This document shows, piece after piece, positions 11,390 through 23,370 of a stretch of 64,000 bases of DNA. The stretch spans positions 22,383,611 to 22,447,610 of the forward strand of contig NC_092576.1 in assembly GCF_037975245.1 (NCBI RefSeq), in the 5' to 3' direction. Below the pieces are notes generated by a model. That model saw only the letters and a list, made by a program, of their open reading frames with translations. It did not search any database and had not been told where the DNA came from. The translations under genes and the position numbers were made by a program. The stretch's first letter is position 1. Each line of letters opens with the position of its first letter. The stretch comes from Apostichopus japonicus (lineage: Eukaryota > Echinodermata > Holothuroidea > Aspidochirotida > Stichopodidae).

Positions 11390-14135
11390 TTGAAAACGCT
11401 TCGACGCCTTTCCGAAAAACGGGTTAGGTATCGGCATCATCTTTCCAACTACAGACTATACTGTAAAAACAAAACGGTACCAAAAGGACTTAAAATCAAG
11501 GTCCGTGCTGGTTTACCACTTCTGATAGCGACAGATTTGCCAATTGGAAAGGAATCCTTAAGAATGCTTTGCTTGAATTAATGGCTGTGCAAATAAGTAT
11601 TTGTCGCAAAACCATTCACAAAGTTAGCCAGCAAATTGATTCCAAAACCAGAAAACTGCAAAAAGAACTCCCCAAGAACGAGTTCGAAAGAAAGCTTGAC
11701 TCCATCTCCAAAATTTGTTTGAACCTCTCACATACCCTAGCTTCAAGACAATATCACAAATTGAAGAGGGATAATGTCACGCAAAGAGTTAAGTCTTCTG
11801 GTGAAACCCAACTTGAAACCTCAAAAAGAACCAGGTCTCGCAGATTCCGTGGGAAAGAGATACAGACCGCATGCAACACCACCAAAAGTGCAGTTGTTAC
11901 CATTGATTGCCAACTCTCGGCAGGAGAAACAAACCTACTCTCCAAAGGTCTAAATTTTTGCCCTAAACCACGGCAATTTAACGCTCAGAAACTTTCTCTT
12001 GACCTCAATCTGTTCTATCGACGCTTCTGTGAATTTTTTGCTGACGAAAATGGCAATAACACCACGCAACAAACCAATGACTTGCATTCCAATTTTAAGC
12101 CAAAAAGCTTGTGGAATCCACCCAAGGCCCATTGTGCGCCTCTTGAATAATTTATTTCGGCCATTGAAGAGGATGTCAAAACACAGACCTCCGCCCCAGA
12201 CTTCCGCGACAATCTCAACAAAACTGAGAGACAGGCGATTCATGAACCCCGGAAGCGCGATGACATTGTCATCAAGCCAGCCGACAAGGGTTCTGCAATT
12301 GTCGCTATGGGCAAACAATTCTACAGAGAGGAAGCCAACAGACTACTCGGCAACCCTCAACACTACAAACTCCTAGATTCTGATCCTACTGAAGAAATCA
12401 CACAAAACGTGAGAGTCATCCAAAAGATAGCCTCTAACGGTTCCATTGACCGCAAGTTAGGCCAAAACCTCCTGGAAAACGACCCAAAACCTGGTTGCTT
12501 TTATTTTCTGCCTAAAATTCACAAAGAAGGCAATCCCGGGAGGCCCATAATATCGGGTAATGGTACAGCGACTGAAAAAATTTCCAAATTCGTGGATCTC
12601 CTCATCCAACCTCTTGTTTCGGCCCTACCGTCCTATGTGCAGGACACTACGGATTTCATCCGGAAAATTGGGGAAATAAAAAATCTTCCCTTATCTACTC
12701 TGTTAGTTACCTTGGATGTGTCTTCGTTATACACAAATATCCCTAACGAAGAGGGCATTTCGGCCTGCACAAAAGCATTCAAACCGAAACGTGGCAAAAC
12801 CCCCACGAAGAAAGAATTGGCCGAATTAATGCAACTTATCTTGACCAACAATAATCTGGTATTTGGCAACAAACATTACCTCCAAATTCATGGCACCGCA
12901 ATGGGTACCAAACTGGCACCATCTTTTACCAACATCTTTATGGGAAACCTCGAGAAAGAATTTCTATCTCGACAAAACTTGAAACCACACACGTGGTTAC
13001 GTTACATTGACGATATCTTTATGATATGGACCCATGGTGAGGCAAATCTAAAACTCTTCATTGATGACATAAACTCGTTTCATCACACTATCAAATTCAC
13101 TGCTGATTTTTCTGGACATGGCGTTCACTTCCTGGACACCACTGTGACCCTACAAAATGGTTCACTCAAAACAGACTTGTTCAATAAACCCACGAACAAG
13201 CACAACTACCTCTTACCAAGCAGTTGCCATCCACGTCACTGTACCAGAAATATTCCGAACAGTCAAGCGTTGCGCATTCGACGCATTTGCTCCTCTGAAG
13301 TCGATTTTGATTCACGCACTAAAGAACTGTCACAACACCTCCTAAACAGACAGTATTTTCGGGGTACTATTGAAAATGCCATCAAAAAGGCTAAAAGCAA
13401 ACCCCGTACCGAAACATTGACGTACAAAACTTGTCAAACCAGTTCCAAAAGGGTACCATTGGTTACTGAATTCCACCCTGGTCTCCTACCACTGGCTAAT
13501 ATTATTTAGAAGAATTTTCACCTTCAAGGCATCGAACGCCTGAAATCAGTTTTCCCAGAATTACCTGTCATCGCTTTTAAAAGACCCAACAACCTACGGG
13601 ATATCTTAGTTCGGGCATCCTTTCGGGATGACACCCCATTAGGGGAAAGCCAAACAGAAACTACAGGATCATCGCCCTGTACACAAAATTGCAAAACGTG
13701 CTTACTTGTCGATTCGACCGGGCCCTTTCAGAGCAACCAAACCAAACGCACGTTCCAAATTCGGCACAAAATTAACTGCCTATCCAAAAATGTCATTTAC
13801 CTCATCTACTGCAATATTTGCAACTTACAATACATTGGAGAGTCAAAAAACACTCTTAGAATGAGAATGACACAACATAGATTGGCGATCAAAACAAAAA
13901 AGATCTACCAACCTTTTGCAAATCACTTCAATCTCCAAACTCATTCAATTGAGAATTTGCGTGTTATTACCATTGACCAGAACGATTCTTGGACAGATAA
14001 ATCTAGGAAAGCAAAAGAAATTTCTGGGAACTAAACCTAAAGACCACGGCACCATTTGGTTTAAACATCAAAAACGATTTGCCGTCCCAGACAAACCAAA
14101 ACAATTCCTTTACAATTACGACGGAATCGGATTAA
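11390..14135 (+). pseudogene. Penelope-like RT/GIY-YIG polyprotein, broken by stops and frameshifts
   Basis: The 5' part (from about 11390) starts in a basic N-terminal region in frame 2 and passes to frame 1 near 11500-11560, implying a frameshift. Frame 1 then runs on, broken by TAA at 12148-12150 and TAG at 13507-13509; both look like point mutations because similarity continues across them. Reverse transcriptase marks are present: LPKIHKEG, motif A VTLDVSSLYTNIP (Asp at 12715-12717) and motif C YIDDIF (13003-13020), so the catalytic Asp residues remain. After the RT, CTQNCKTC and then LIYCNICNLQYIGES mark the Cys-rich linker and GIY-YIG fold (about 13680-13870). A one-base loss near 14017-14022 shifts the end into frame 3, which ends at TAA 14133-14135. 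The product would not be made intact. Confidence 0.9.
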
Positions 14136-14292
14136 AATAATCCGACGCGGATTAAAATAATCCGAATTTCTAAAACTTCTGCTCAATTCAGCAGAAATCA
14201 GTAAGTCGCTTTGCCTTTACAACCATGCCGACATCTTCTCTATAAAATAGTTTCATTTCCTGCTACTCCTTGTCACTTTCGGTGATCATGCA

Positions 14293-14324
14293 CTGAAGAA
14301 GAGCTAGTTTTGCTTGAAAGCTCT
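14293..14324 (+). ncRNA. Possible relic hammerhead-like motif in the 3' region
   Basis: CTGAAGA (14293-14299) fits the hammerhead CUGANGA box, and GAAA follows at 14316-14319 after a weak possible stem (GAGC with GCTT). A competing 5-bp stem AGAGC/GCTCT (14300-14304 with 14320-14324) is stronger. Hammerhead ribozymes are known in Penelope-like elements. Here a good stem II and a cleavage site are not evident, so at best this is degenerate. Confidence 0.2.
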
Positions 14325-14415
14325 GCAAAAACCAAACATTGGCTGTTTTACTTCCAATCACTTAGCTAATTCAATTATTGTATCTCACTCGAGATCCAGC
14401 CTTTGTCTAAATGCA

Positions 14416-14450
14416 GCATAGTTGTTTAACACTTTTTTCGTTATTCCTAT
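14416..14450 (+). repeat. Right terminal direct repeat of the Penelope-like element
   Basis: Partner of 11310-11344. Similarity stops at CCTAT, after which the sequence becomes a GT/TATG-rich simple repeat. Confidence 0.85.
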
Positions 14451-17400
14451 ATGCGTGTGTGTGTATGTATGTACATATTCAGTGACTAGTTGGACACGAT
14501 GATTGTTATTGGCCAGCATCAGTTTGAAAAGAAGTAACATTCGTCGAAACTCTTCTGGCAAGGATCGAAACTCTTCTCAAGGCTCTACATTAACTATTTG
14601 TATACTTTTTCTGTTGCTATTCTGTAACACTTATAACATACATATACCAGGTTTAGAGTTCTAAGACGTTGCGTGTATAAATCAATCGAACTCTCTAACG
14701 TTAACCAAAGTCACGTTAAACAAAGTTATACTCACGACAGCTCCTGTAAATGTTTAGAACGTAGCATCTTCCTAACGTCTCCCTCTGTTATTATCCTAGG
14801 CTCCCCATTTACTTGCTCTGTCTCTATGTGTATCTTCTTTGCTGTCAACCATCGATGCAATCTGAGTCCAGAGTGAAGTACAATAACATCTTTCTCACAC
14901 TCCTTGAAAGATATTAAATATAGGAGAACATGTTGGCAATTGGAAAGTATTGCTCAAGGGCATACGTAAATATGAATAAAGGAGTCTCGAACAAAACTCT
15001 ATTGACTTAAGTGTATCGCTAACACATTGTTTCTCCAGACAGTTCTTAAGGTGATAAACCGTACTATTGTATTATAGTCGTGTTACATACTTTAATAAAT
15101 TATACTTTCAAAGAGTGTTTGCGCATGTCATTAAAGCATTAACAGGAAGGATATAAGTGAGGTTCTAATGTTTGGTAATGTAAATTCAAAGGATTATACC
15201 AAATGATTAGTTAGAACAATCAGTATGGTTCATAGCCTCACAGTACTGTAGCTTGTAACTCCCATGTCGGGGACAGGGTGGATTGAAGACGTCAAATGTT
15301 AAATACCTCCACCGTGAATCGACCATGAATATCATCAAATGATGGTAGTATTCGGTGGACTGGGATTGTTGGTTACTTACTGGTCAGTTATATGACACTC
15401 TTGTCGCTGTGTGTCATGTAATACATGCCAATATAACAGCTACAATTATTAAAAACTACGTTATGGTCTTAATATTCAGAGTAACTGTTAATACCGATCT
15501 AGGTGCAATGCTTTTGAAATACCTTTCTCCACTAGCGTGTCACTGCAAACAGGTTTCATGTGTTTATTGAATTTGCCCTATCACTGCGTATATACTGCAT
15601 TAAAATTAAAATTATGTTTGGTTCTTATATCAGCTTGAGAACATATTTGCTGCTAAAATCAACAGCAGATTGAACTTAAAGAAAATGCAATAGCTGGCTG
15701 GCGAGAGTCAGTTTAAATGTAATAGAGTAGAATAACACAATATTATAAGAATGATTTAAGTAGGGTTAAGAAGCTGTACAGAATTACCATTGACCAAGAT
15801 CTGTATGAATAAATGAAAGAGACTAATGACATTATCAGTGTAGATTTAATCTTTATTGGTCTGGATTGAAATCGTAAACACTGGTCTGGTCAACTGGAGT
15901 CGCCATTTTCAATTGAGCTGCAAGGTTTAACATTATAATCATTATAAGTCATCATTCTTGACATCTAATGGGATAGTTATTTTAGTTGATTCTCTTTTGC
16001 ATGCTAGACAGGGTTCTACCCTTGTGTTTTCTTATGGCGGAACCTTTGTTATTATTAGCAACTTTTATATTCGGTGGAGGAGTATTAACTGTTTAGGCGT
16101 TAATTATAAATGCATATCATAATACGAGGGACAGAGTTTTTTTGCTAGCGTTACCGGACGCTGAAGGGTAAAAATGGCTGGCGTATATGAAAATATTTTA
16201 ACATTTTGACAGTTTAATGACGTTTTATAAACGTCCATGGGAGAGGTGTAGGGATATACCTCTTCAGTTAATTTTGGATCACATATATTATATTTAAATA
16301 CCTTATTCAAACCTCCTTCCCTCGGCCTTCAAATGATGGAACTACAAGCCAGTGGTTTTCTGCCTTGTATTGTGACCAAGCATACCGAGTTTCGTTATTA
16401 CCACTACGTCTTAATGATCCTAGCTGTACGTGTGAGCTAACTATACTTTAAAAGGGCCTCAGTAATTAAGATATAACATGCTTTGAAACAGCTCTTCTGT
16501 TAATTCTGGAAAAAAGAAGACACCATTTGATACTAACACATACTTACACTAAGAATGTTGTTTGTTATCTACACTAGTCAGGTGTCATTACATATGATGA
16601 CACAAATTTAAAAAGAAAGAAAAAAGACCCTTCTGATTGGAGTAACATGCGCCGTCTGTTTGTAAATGTTTTAGGCAAAGTTGTTTGAGGTTAATATTTA
16701 CACTAAATATTTCTAAACATTAAATTTCATTTATTAGAAAATGAAATATAATGATGTCCTATATCTCTAATTGACAAGTTTTATATTGGTTTGGTATTTT
16801 TTATTGTTATTAAATGGCGTCATCATTAATAATTGGTCATCGATTGCACGGTTAAATACTAACAGTATCAGGTTTTGCTCAAAATCAATCAATTTTTCTA
16901 CAACATTCTTCTCTAAAGTGTTTCTATTTCTATATGGCCTGACACATCAAAACTGAGGGAAGCATATAGCTCAATTACTGTGTTTATCATTTTGACTTTT
17001 GTTGGAAATGTTGAGGAGTCACCTCACATCCTCGTAGGTTCATCTTCATTTAATACCTACACCGTTGTTATCATGTCAGTTTTGTCTAAAGGGACCCTCA
17101 TTGTAACTTGTGATGAGAGGGGGGGGGGCGGGGATGGGGTGTTGAAGCCTGATATTTTTTTAAACAATATTCCAATTTTGTGTGAGTGAGTGTGTTGGCT
17201 TGTAATGCTCCATAACATCTGACTAAACCTTGTAGTATTTAAATATATATTAGTTCTTTGATTAGCATTTCTGTGACTGTGTATACGTGTAGAGCCATGC
17301 CCTTTTGGCATAGCTGGCCTGCCTTAGATTTTAGACACCGGAACTGGCCAAACCCTTCCGTTGAGATTCGGAGACCCTTCAAGGTGTGGGGTAGCCTTCA

Positions 17401-17929
17401 AATCCATTGTTCTGTACACTTCGATACTTTCACTAGTAATATCAACAACCTACAAGAATTCTATTTACCTTTAAGCTATGTTATGTCTGCTTTTGCAGCC
17501 TTTGAAGTGGTTTCTATAATAGCTCTATGAGGTTATTATATAATTTCTCTTCTTTAATATCTTTTAAGCAAGCAAAGAGTTCTGTGATTCGTATTATATC
17601 GATTAGATTTTCTTATACTCTCAACCAAGTTCAGAGTCATGGTTGGCCCTATTTGTACTGTTAACACTATTACAATGGTAGGCTACTGCCTGAGTAGTGT
17701 AGCCTAGGCTTAACTTTTCTGCATATATCTTAGCTTTTCAATCCAATATAACTGTAAAATGCTGAGTTAAGAGTTCGTAAATAATAGTATTACTGATTTT
17801 CCAGAACCTTTAATTAACCCTTATCATAATTGTATGTCTTCATACTTAATTCATTCAGTGGTTCCTAAGATCGTAATTTACGTATGCACATGAACAAATT
17901 GTATTGTAACCTTGAAGCAGCATTTTTCG
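14451..17929. other. Unassigned sequence
   Basis: No gene recognised. A weak inverted similarity links 15294-15312 with 16072-16094 (both carry CCTCCACCG on one strand), possibly the ends of an old ~800-bp element. A G9 run lies near 17119. A segment at 15815-15895 resembles 36885-36955, indicating another dispersed repeat. Confidence 0.35.
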
Positions 17930-18383
17930 TTGGGTCGCTTTTTTCCACCTTTTTAACGTGTGCATCGATTTTTTTAGATGTATCAATCATAAAACAGCAA
18001 ACTAAGATACCATCCAAGTTTTACCCTGCCAGGAGCGTTAATTAGCGAGTAATTAATGATTTATGTCGATAACGAGTAAAAGTGTCCTCGACAAAGTTTT
18101 CATATCTCCAAATCCACTAGTTTGAATTCCACCAATCAGTGAATAGTATGTTTATTCATGAGCATTTTGCGTTTGGTCGCCGTTTTCTACTTTTTTGACA
18201 TGTCCATCGAGTTTTTTACATACATCAAATCACAAAAAAGCAAATTAAGTTATTAGCCAAGTTTTTCCCTGCCAAAAACGTTAATTGGCGAGTATTCCAC
18301 ATACAAAATTAATCGCATTCAGTTCCCAAACCCACTAGTTTAAATTCAACCAATCAGAGATGCAGGTATAGTTATGAGCCGTT
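17930..18383 (+). repeat. Tandem duplication, period 232 bp
   Basis: Two adjacent diverged copies (17930-18161 and 18162-18383) share, in order, a GCATTTT start, GTCGC, CATCGA, CAAGTTTT, CCCTGCCA, GTTAATT, CACTAGTTT and CCAATCAG. No coding frame is shared. Confidence 0.75.
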
Positions 18384-19893
18384 GCTAAAAATAGATTCAA
18401 GACTTTGCGTTGGTACAACCACATATGCAACTCTCTGGTACAACTGCCATTTAGACTGTACACAAATCAAGCGTGGTGTTATATTACGTATCTATCAATG
18501 ACGTTCGTAGTGTTTAAATATTCATATTATGGGCGAGGCTTATTGGGTTCCCAACGGAAAATATCTTGGAGAACAACAAAGTTCAAAGTTGCAATTTTTT
18601 CGACTTTTATGCCACCATTTGAAGTAAAATATAAATAGATAAGCTAGTTATGTATGTCGTTATGGCATAGTGGAGTCAGAGAGGTTGAGAAAAATCATAG
18701 AAAAGGACGCAAAATGCTGCTTTAACAGGGGACCTTACGTCATAGTAAACTTATATTTGTGCATAGCGCCCTCATTTAGTGAAGTACTTGTATTTCAGAT
18801 GGCCGCACCCATGGTCGTTAGATGTAATAGTCTTTACTCATGTTCGTTATGTTAATGTGAACTTTAGGCCAATTGTTTTTATTGACATGTTATTAATGTG
18901 TACAGAGAGGTTGTTTTAACTAAATGTTGCATACTTCTCTTGGGTTTTCATAGAGATTAATTTCTTGTTTGTAAAATATGTACAACTTTTTAATAATAAC
19001 TTTGGAAAGTTAGCTAATAGGCAACCATTGTTATAGAGCCATTTTGATAGGTTACAAGTTGAGGTTAAATGGTTATAAGGTGAATAACCGACGGCAAATC
19101 ATTATTAGGTGAATAACAGGTATTTGTATTTTTGCTTTGCCGTAATTTAGTTTTCTAGTTATTTCCTAATCAGAATTGTGAACTTAAATAATGTTCACTC
19201 TGTTCATGGTCACATGACCACACGTAGCTAAAGGAGCCGTCCCTGTATTTAATTATTAAAGGAGTATTCAAGATCACTAATTAACTTTTATAGGAGTATT
19301 CTTATTTCAGTGTAACTGCCCTTAAGTTTTACTTTCATTTATTTAAGTGTCTTACTTAATTATTTGCCGGGCATCTCCTTATTCTTGTAATATTAAGATT
19401 TTCACTTTTATCTTATTTGTAAAAGACTTTTACTTAGGATACATTGTTTTCCTTTCCTTTTACTTAGAGCTCGCTAGTCGGTGTCGGAGTACACGCTAGC
19501 TAGTACAATACATGGACAAGTAACTATAAAACCAACGTGTCAAATATTTCTTGTCGTCATCGGCAGAGACCCCCGGAGCTCCCATTACCCCACCCCCCAG
19601 TGATGTCACCACCGAACATCCTTTCCCCCGGCTTTACATACGGAAGAAAGATTATTAAAACCGTATCTTAACTTGACATTGAGAACAGTGATATAATCAT
19701 CACAAGATATAACTTGTTACTGGTTTGTCTGTTCCCTGTTCTTTTGATGTCGGTTATCAATCTTTCCTCCCTGATGAGAAACAAGGTATAATACTCCTTT
19801 GTCTTATTTCTTTGTTCCGCAGTTATTTACACCTTGCCTGCCACTAAATTACCGTTACTAATTAACAGGAACATGAATCTGTGTCTCTCTTAC
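18384..19893. other. Unassigned sequence
   Basis: AT-rich with no recognised element. A C-rich stretch at about 19568-19632 is the only compositional outlier. Short open frames have no supporting splice signals. Confidence 0.35.
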
Positions 19894-19929
19894 CTCTTCT
19901 CCTGGTAGATTACCATCATCATCACACCG
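19894..19929 (-). CDS. Candidate 36-nt internal exon
   Basis: On the minus strand a TTTCCTTTCAG acceptor is followed by exactly 36 open nucleotides (one frame reads RCDDDGNLPGEE) and then a GAG/GTAAGAG donor. Both splice sites are close to consensus and the length is a multiple of three. No partner exon was found nearby, so it may be chance or belong to a gene with long introns. Confidence 0.25.
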
Positions 19930-20206
19930 CTGAAAGGAAACGAAATATTATTTTCATGATAAGTTGAAACTGTGTTCAGGAAAGTATAGTAGGGCGAGGC
20001 AAAAATGATATAAGTTATAATTATATATCTTCACAAATATCGAAGTAACCTATTCCTGGCAGGTAAACTCACATCTGCATTGAGCACACTAAAGTAGGAG
20101 ACAGGCTCGTCATTCACTGTTAGATGCACAGACTTGATACATGAATACATACATCAGCTTTATAGGAAGACAACATTAGTTTTAAAACCTTTCATCTAAC
20201 ACTGAG

Positions 20207-20234
20207 TGACGTCATTAAACAATGAGTGACGTCA
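20207..20234. promoter_or_regulatory. Pair of perfect CRE sites (TGACGTCA)
   Basis: TGACGTCA occurs at 20207-20214 and 20227-20234, starts 20 bp apart, each inside the longer repeated word GAGTGACGTCAT. The palindrome is the consensus CREB/ATF site. About two helical turns of spacing would place both on the same DNA face. No transcription start was identified next to it. Confidence 0.45.
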
Positions 20235-22315
20235 TAATGATGAACTTCTCACTGAGATGATTGGATGGATGCCAAGGACGACAGAAAAGATGACGAGAAG
20301 GGAAAAGAAGGCAGTATTCAAAGATAGAACTGTTTATACAATCCTCGTGGTTGAATCGATGGAATGTACAAACAATGGAAACTTTTCAAATATCCCATGA
20401 AGCAGTAAATTGGTTACTCCCGCCCATACCCCCTTCCCCCACCGCCCCAACTCCATCTTATGTGATATGTTGATATCGTTTAGCTAACCCTTAACGGTAT
20501 CCATGAAAGTTTGGGAGATGCAATTGGTAGAAAAAATCTCAAAATGGAGTAACAAGGAAAGAAAACGAAAATTAAAGTAAACAAGTGTAGATCTTTTAAT
20601 GTTGACAAATTTCATGAAATATCATAACATTGTCTTATCCCCTCAATAGAGTATTTCTTCTAAATTTGCCGTGTCACTTGCGTATTTGTATTTAAAGTCT
20701 GTAGAAAATTATGTTATGAATAAATATTTCTATCCTTGTTTTGATTCATAGTCAATTGAAACATTGCAATATGAACACAGTACGCATTGCAAGTATTTCT
20801 TCAATACAAAATCCGTACGCCTTTTTCCCAATACTTTGCCTTAAATTTAAATGAGTTTGTTGAAATACTATACATTATACACTACATGAGACTATTATAT
20901 GTAGTTTGCATATCACTAGACAAACTTAAACAGATGCATTTTAAGTTGTATCGTTTCCCTATTTTTAGTTACCCTGGGCATTTGTCAGTTGCGACCTCAA
21001 CTGGGAGGTTTGTAGTAAGTTATATTCCCTTACTTTGGAAAGACTTGTCTTGAGACCTCCGCAACGTGTGAAGCTTTACTCACAGCTTGCATTCACTGTT
21101 TAAGTCACTTAGCTATTCTAGTACATTTGTACCGCATAGAACTTCGGCGGTTTTATCTTTATATTTCGGGCATTGCCCTGCGTGCATGTTGACTACTGCT
21201 CTGCGAGCTCTTTTAGTAGACTCGGTTGTTTAATCTTTCACCATCGGTCCATGCAGCTTTGCGGGTTATTCAGTTGATTATATTAATGTAGCCTACCTAG
21301 CGCAGCAGCTGTTGTAAGTTAATAAGCCTAGACGTCCTACCAATACCAATACAGTATACTACTACTAGTGATATATTGTTCGACACTATACTGTTGGGAA
21401 CTTTCCACTATGGCTTGGCGTAATATTCTAATGCCACCGATAATATATTATCCTCTAACTTATTATATAATCACATAATTATCAATAAATATTGAATATG
21501 ACAATTAGCTGATGATCAATTAACAATAAAACGCATTACCAGTTACCGACTATACCATAGTCAGTAAACCCCCTCCACACCCCACCCCCTGAATACTTCG
21601 AGATCCTCTAATGCATTCAAAACACGCTGGGAGTAACACAAATCTTTTGAAACCTTTTTTTTAGTTCAGACAGCTTCAGTATTTTGCCTTATTGAATATT
21701 TCTCATAATACTGCCCTCTATTCATAGTGCTGAGAGTACAAACAGTGTTACCCAAAGGTTTCTTGAAACTTCAATGAAAACCTCAAATGTGACCCTTAAG
21801 TTGAGCTTTGACTTTATAAATAATTTTAAGGTTACTTTTCCTAACATGTTAAAGTGCACATATTGATAGAAATAACCTCAATATACAAAAATACGGTATA
21901 GTCATATTTGTCTAGTGATTGCATTCGTTTGGTTGCTATGGTATCTGTACAACAGAACAACGAAGCGGGTTAGTAGAGCAACACATACTACTACAGTGCT
22001 TCTTTCTATTTTATAATGTATTCCCATTTAACACTAATACAATAACCGTCCCCCACACCACCCCCCTCCCCCAAAGAAAAAAAATATGATCGGAACCCTT
22101 GAAATGGAGTAATAAAAACAGTGTCTCTTTCTTTCATATGTGCAAATGACCAAAATCATGACCAGCATTACCACCCCCTTTTCATTCCCAAGTAAATGAG
22201 GTCGCCAGGAGGAAAATCCTTTGGCGACTAGATCTCTATTTTTTCCAAATTCTGGTTGCCCAGAGAGAAAATGTGATCGCCACTTTGATATGCTAAATAT
22301 TAGTACAAACAAGAG
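20235..22315. other. Unassigned sequence
   Basis: No gene or transposon ends recognised. A C-rich, then A-rich run at 22049-22087 creates a low-complexity minus-strand frame that is not a gene. Confidence 0.35.
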
Positions 22316-22640
22316 CCCAAGGGCACTGTGGTTCCTTGCTTGGGGTATATGACAATACACATAATATTATCAAGCAAGATTGGGCTCAAATAGTCCAAGT
22401 AATAGTGGTGCTACATGTACCCATAAAGTAACCAACACTATAGCCAACACTTTTGTGATCACAATATGTGATCGGATTTTTGATCAAAAGGCACTTTTGA
22501 GATCTAAATGTGGCGTCGAAAATGTAAGAATAAGGTCACCTACAAGCAGGTCAACAGATATGATAACACTGGTGACCTCAAATGACATGAACTTTAAGTT
22601 TGAAAATGTTCCACCACCCTACCCCTGTCGAAAAAAGGCC
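22316..22640 (+). repeat. Left portion of the AGGTCA-rich long repeat
   Basis: The stretch from about 22470 matches the units at 29257-31340: TTTTTGATCA, a GGCACTTTTG-like word, then GGTGACCTC, then TTTAAGTTTGAAAATGTTCC. It ends where the GC-rich 26-bp array begins. In the intact units the same junction is followed by CACAACTTGTCC, which here is found only after the second GC-rich array at 29260. This suggests one repeat split by inserted arrays. Confidence 0.6.
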
Positions 22641-23370
22641 CTTGCCGCGACCAGTTGCAGCGACTTCGCAGCAACTAGTTGCAGCGCAGTCGCTGCGACT
22701 TCACTTTTCACATGCAAATGAGGCTTGTGGCGACTTCGCCGGAAAGGGGGTTGCGGTGACTTCGCCGGAAAGGGGCCTGCGGCGACTTCGCAGGAAAGGG
22801 GCTTGCAGCGACTTCGCAGGAAAGGGGCTTGCGGCGACTTCGCCGGAGAGAGGCTTGCAGCGACCTCGCCGCGACTTCACTTTTCACATGCAAATGAGGC
22901 TTGTGGCGACTTCGCCGGAAAGGGGGTTGCGGTGACTTCGCCGGAAAGGGGCCTGCGGCGACTTCGCAAGGAAGGGGCTTGCGGCGACTTCGCAGGAAAG
23001 GGGCTTGTGGCGACTTCGCCGGAAAGGGGGTTGCGGTGACTTCGCCGGAAAGGGGCTTGCGGCGACTTCGCAGGAAAGGGGCTTGTGGCGACTTCGCAGG
23101 AAAGGGGCTTGCGGCGACTTCGCCGGAGAGAGGCTTGCAGCGACCTCGCCGCGACTTCACTTTTCACATGCAAATGAGGCTTGTGGCGACTTCGCCGGAG
23201 AGGGGGTTGCAGTGACTTCGCTGGAAAGGGGCCTGCGGGGACTTCGCAGGAGAGGGGCTTGTGGCGACTTCGCAGGAAAGGGGGTTGTGGCTACTTCGCA
23301 GGAAAGGAGCTTGCTGCGACTTCGCAAGGAAAGGGGCTTGCGGCGACTTTCCTGGAGAGGTGCCTGCAAC
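22640..23370. repeat. GC-rich 26-bp minisatellite with higher-order structure
   Basis: More than 20 units of about 26 bp around the core GGCGACTTCGC(A/C)GGAAAGG. A distinct spacer beginning TCACTTTTCACATGCAAATG occurs at 22701, 22877 and 23157. The spacings are 176 and 280 bp and differ by 104, exactly four units, so the array evolved by gain or loss of whole units. Because 26 is not a multiple of three, open frames appear on both strands (Arg/Gly/Ala-rich). They are artefacts of the repeat. CpG-rich, unlike the surrounding sequence. Confidence 0.95.

Larger units (their letters stand above)
11310..14450 (+). mobile_element. Penelope-like retroelement with GIY-YIG nuclease
   Basis: The element is bounded by near-identical 35-bp direct repeats at 11310-11344 and 14416-14450, beginning GCATAGTTGTTTAAC (32 of 35 positions match). 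Between them lies one long coding region in Penelope order: N-terminal region, reverse transcriptase, Cys-rich linker, GIY-YIG nuclease. Terminal direct repeats (pseudo-LTRs) are a known trait of this class, though they are usually longer. The left end abuts (AT)n, and the right end runs into a GT-rich microsatellite-like stretch. Length is close to a full element, with only a few lesions, so the insertion is probably fairly young. Confidence 0.9.

Noticed and set aside
15294-16094. Possible ~800-bp MITE with CCTCCACCG near both ends in inverted orientation
   Set aside because: The inverted similarity is short with indels, and no target duplication is visible.
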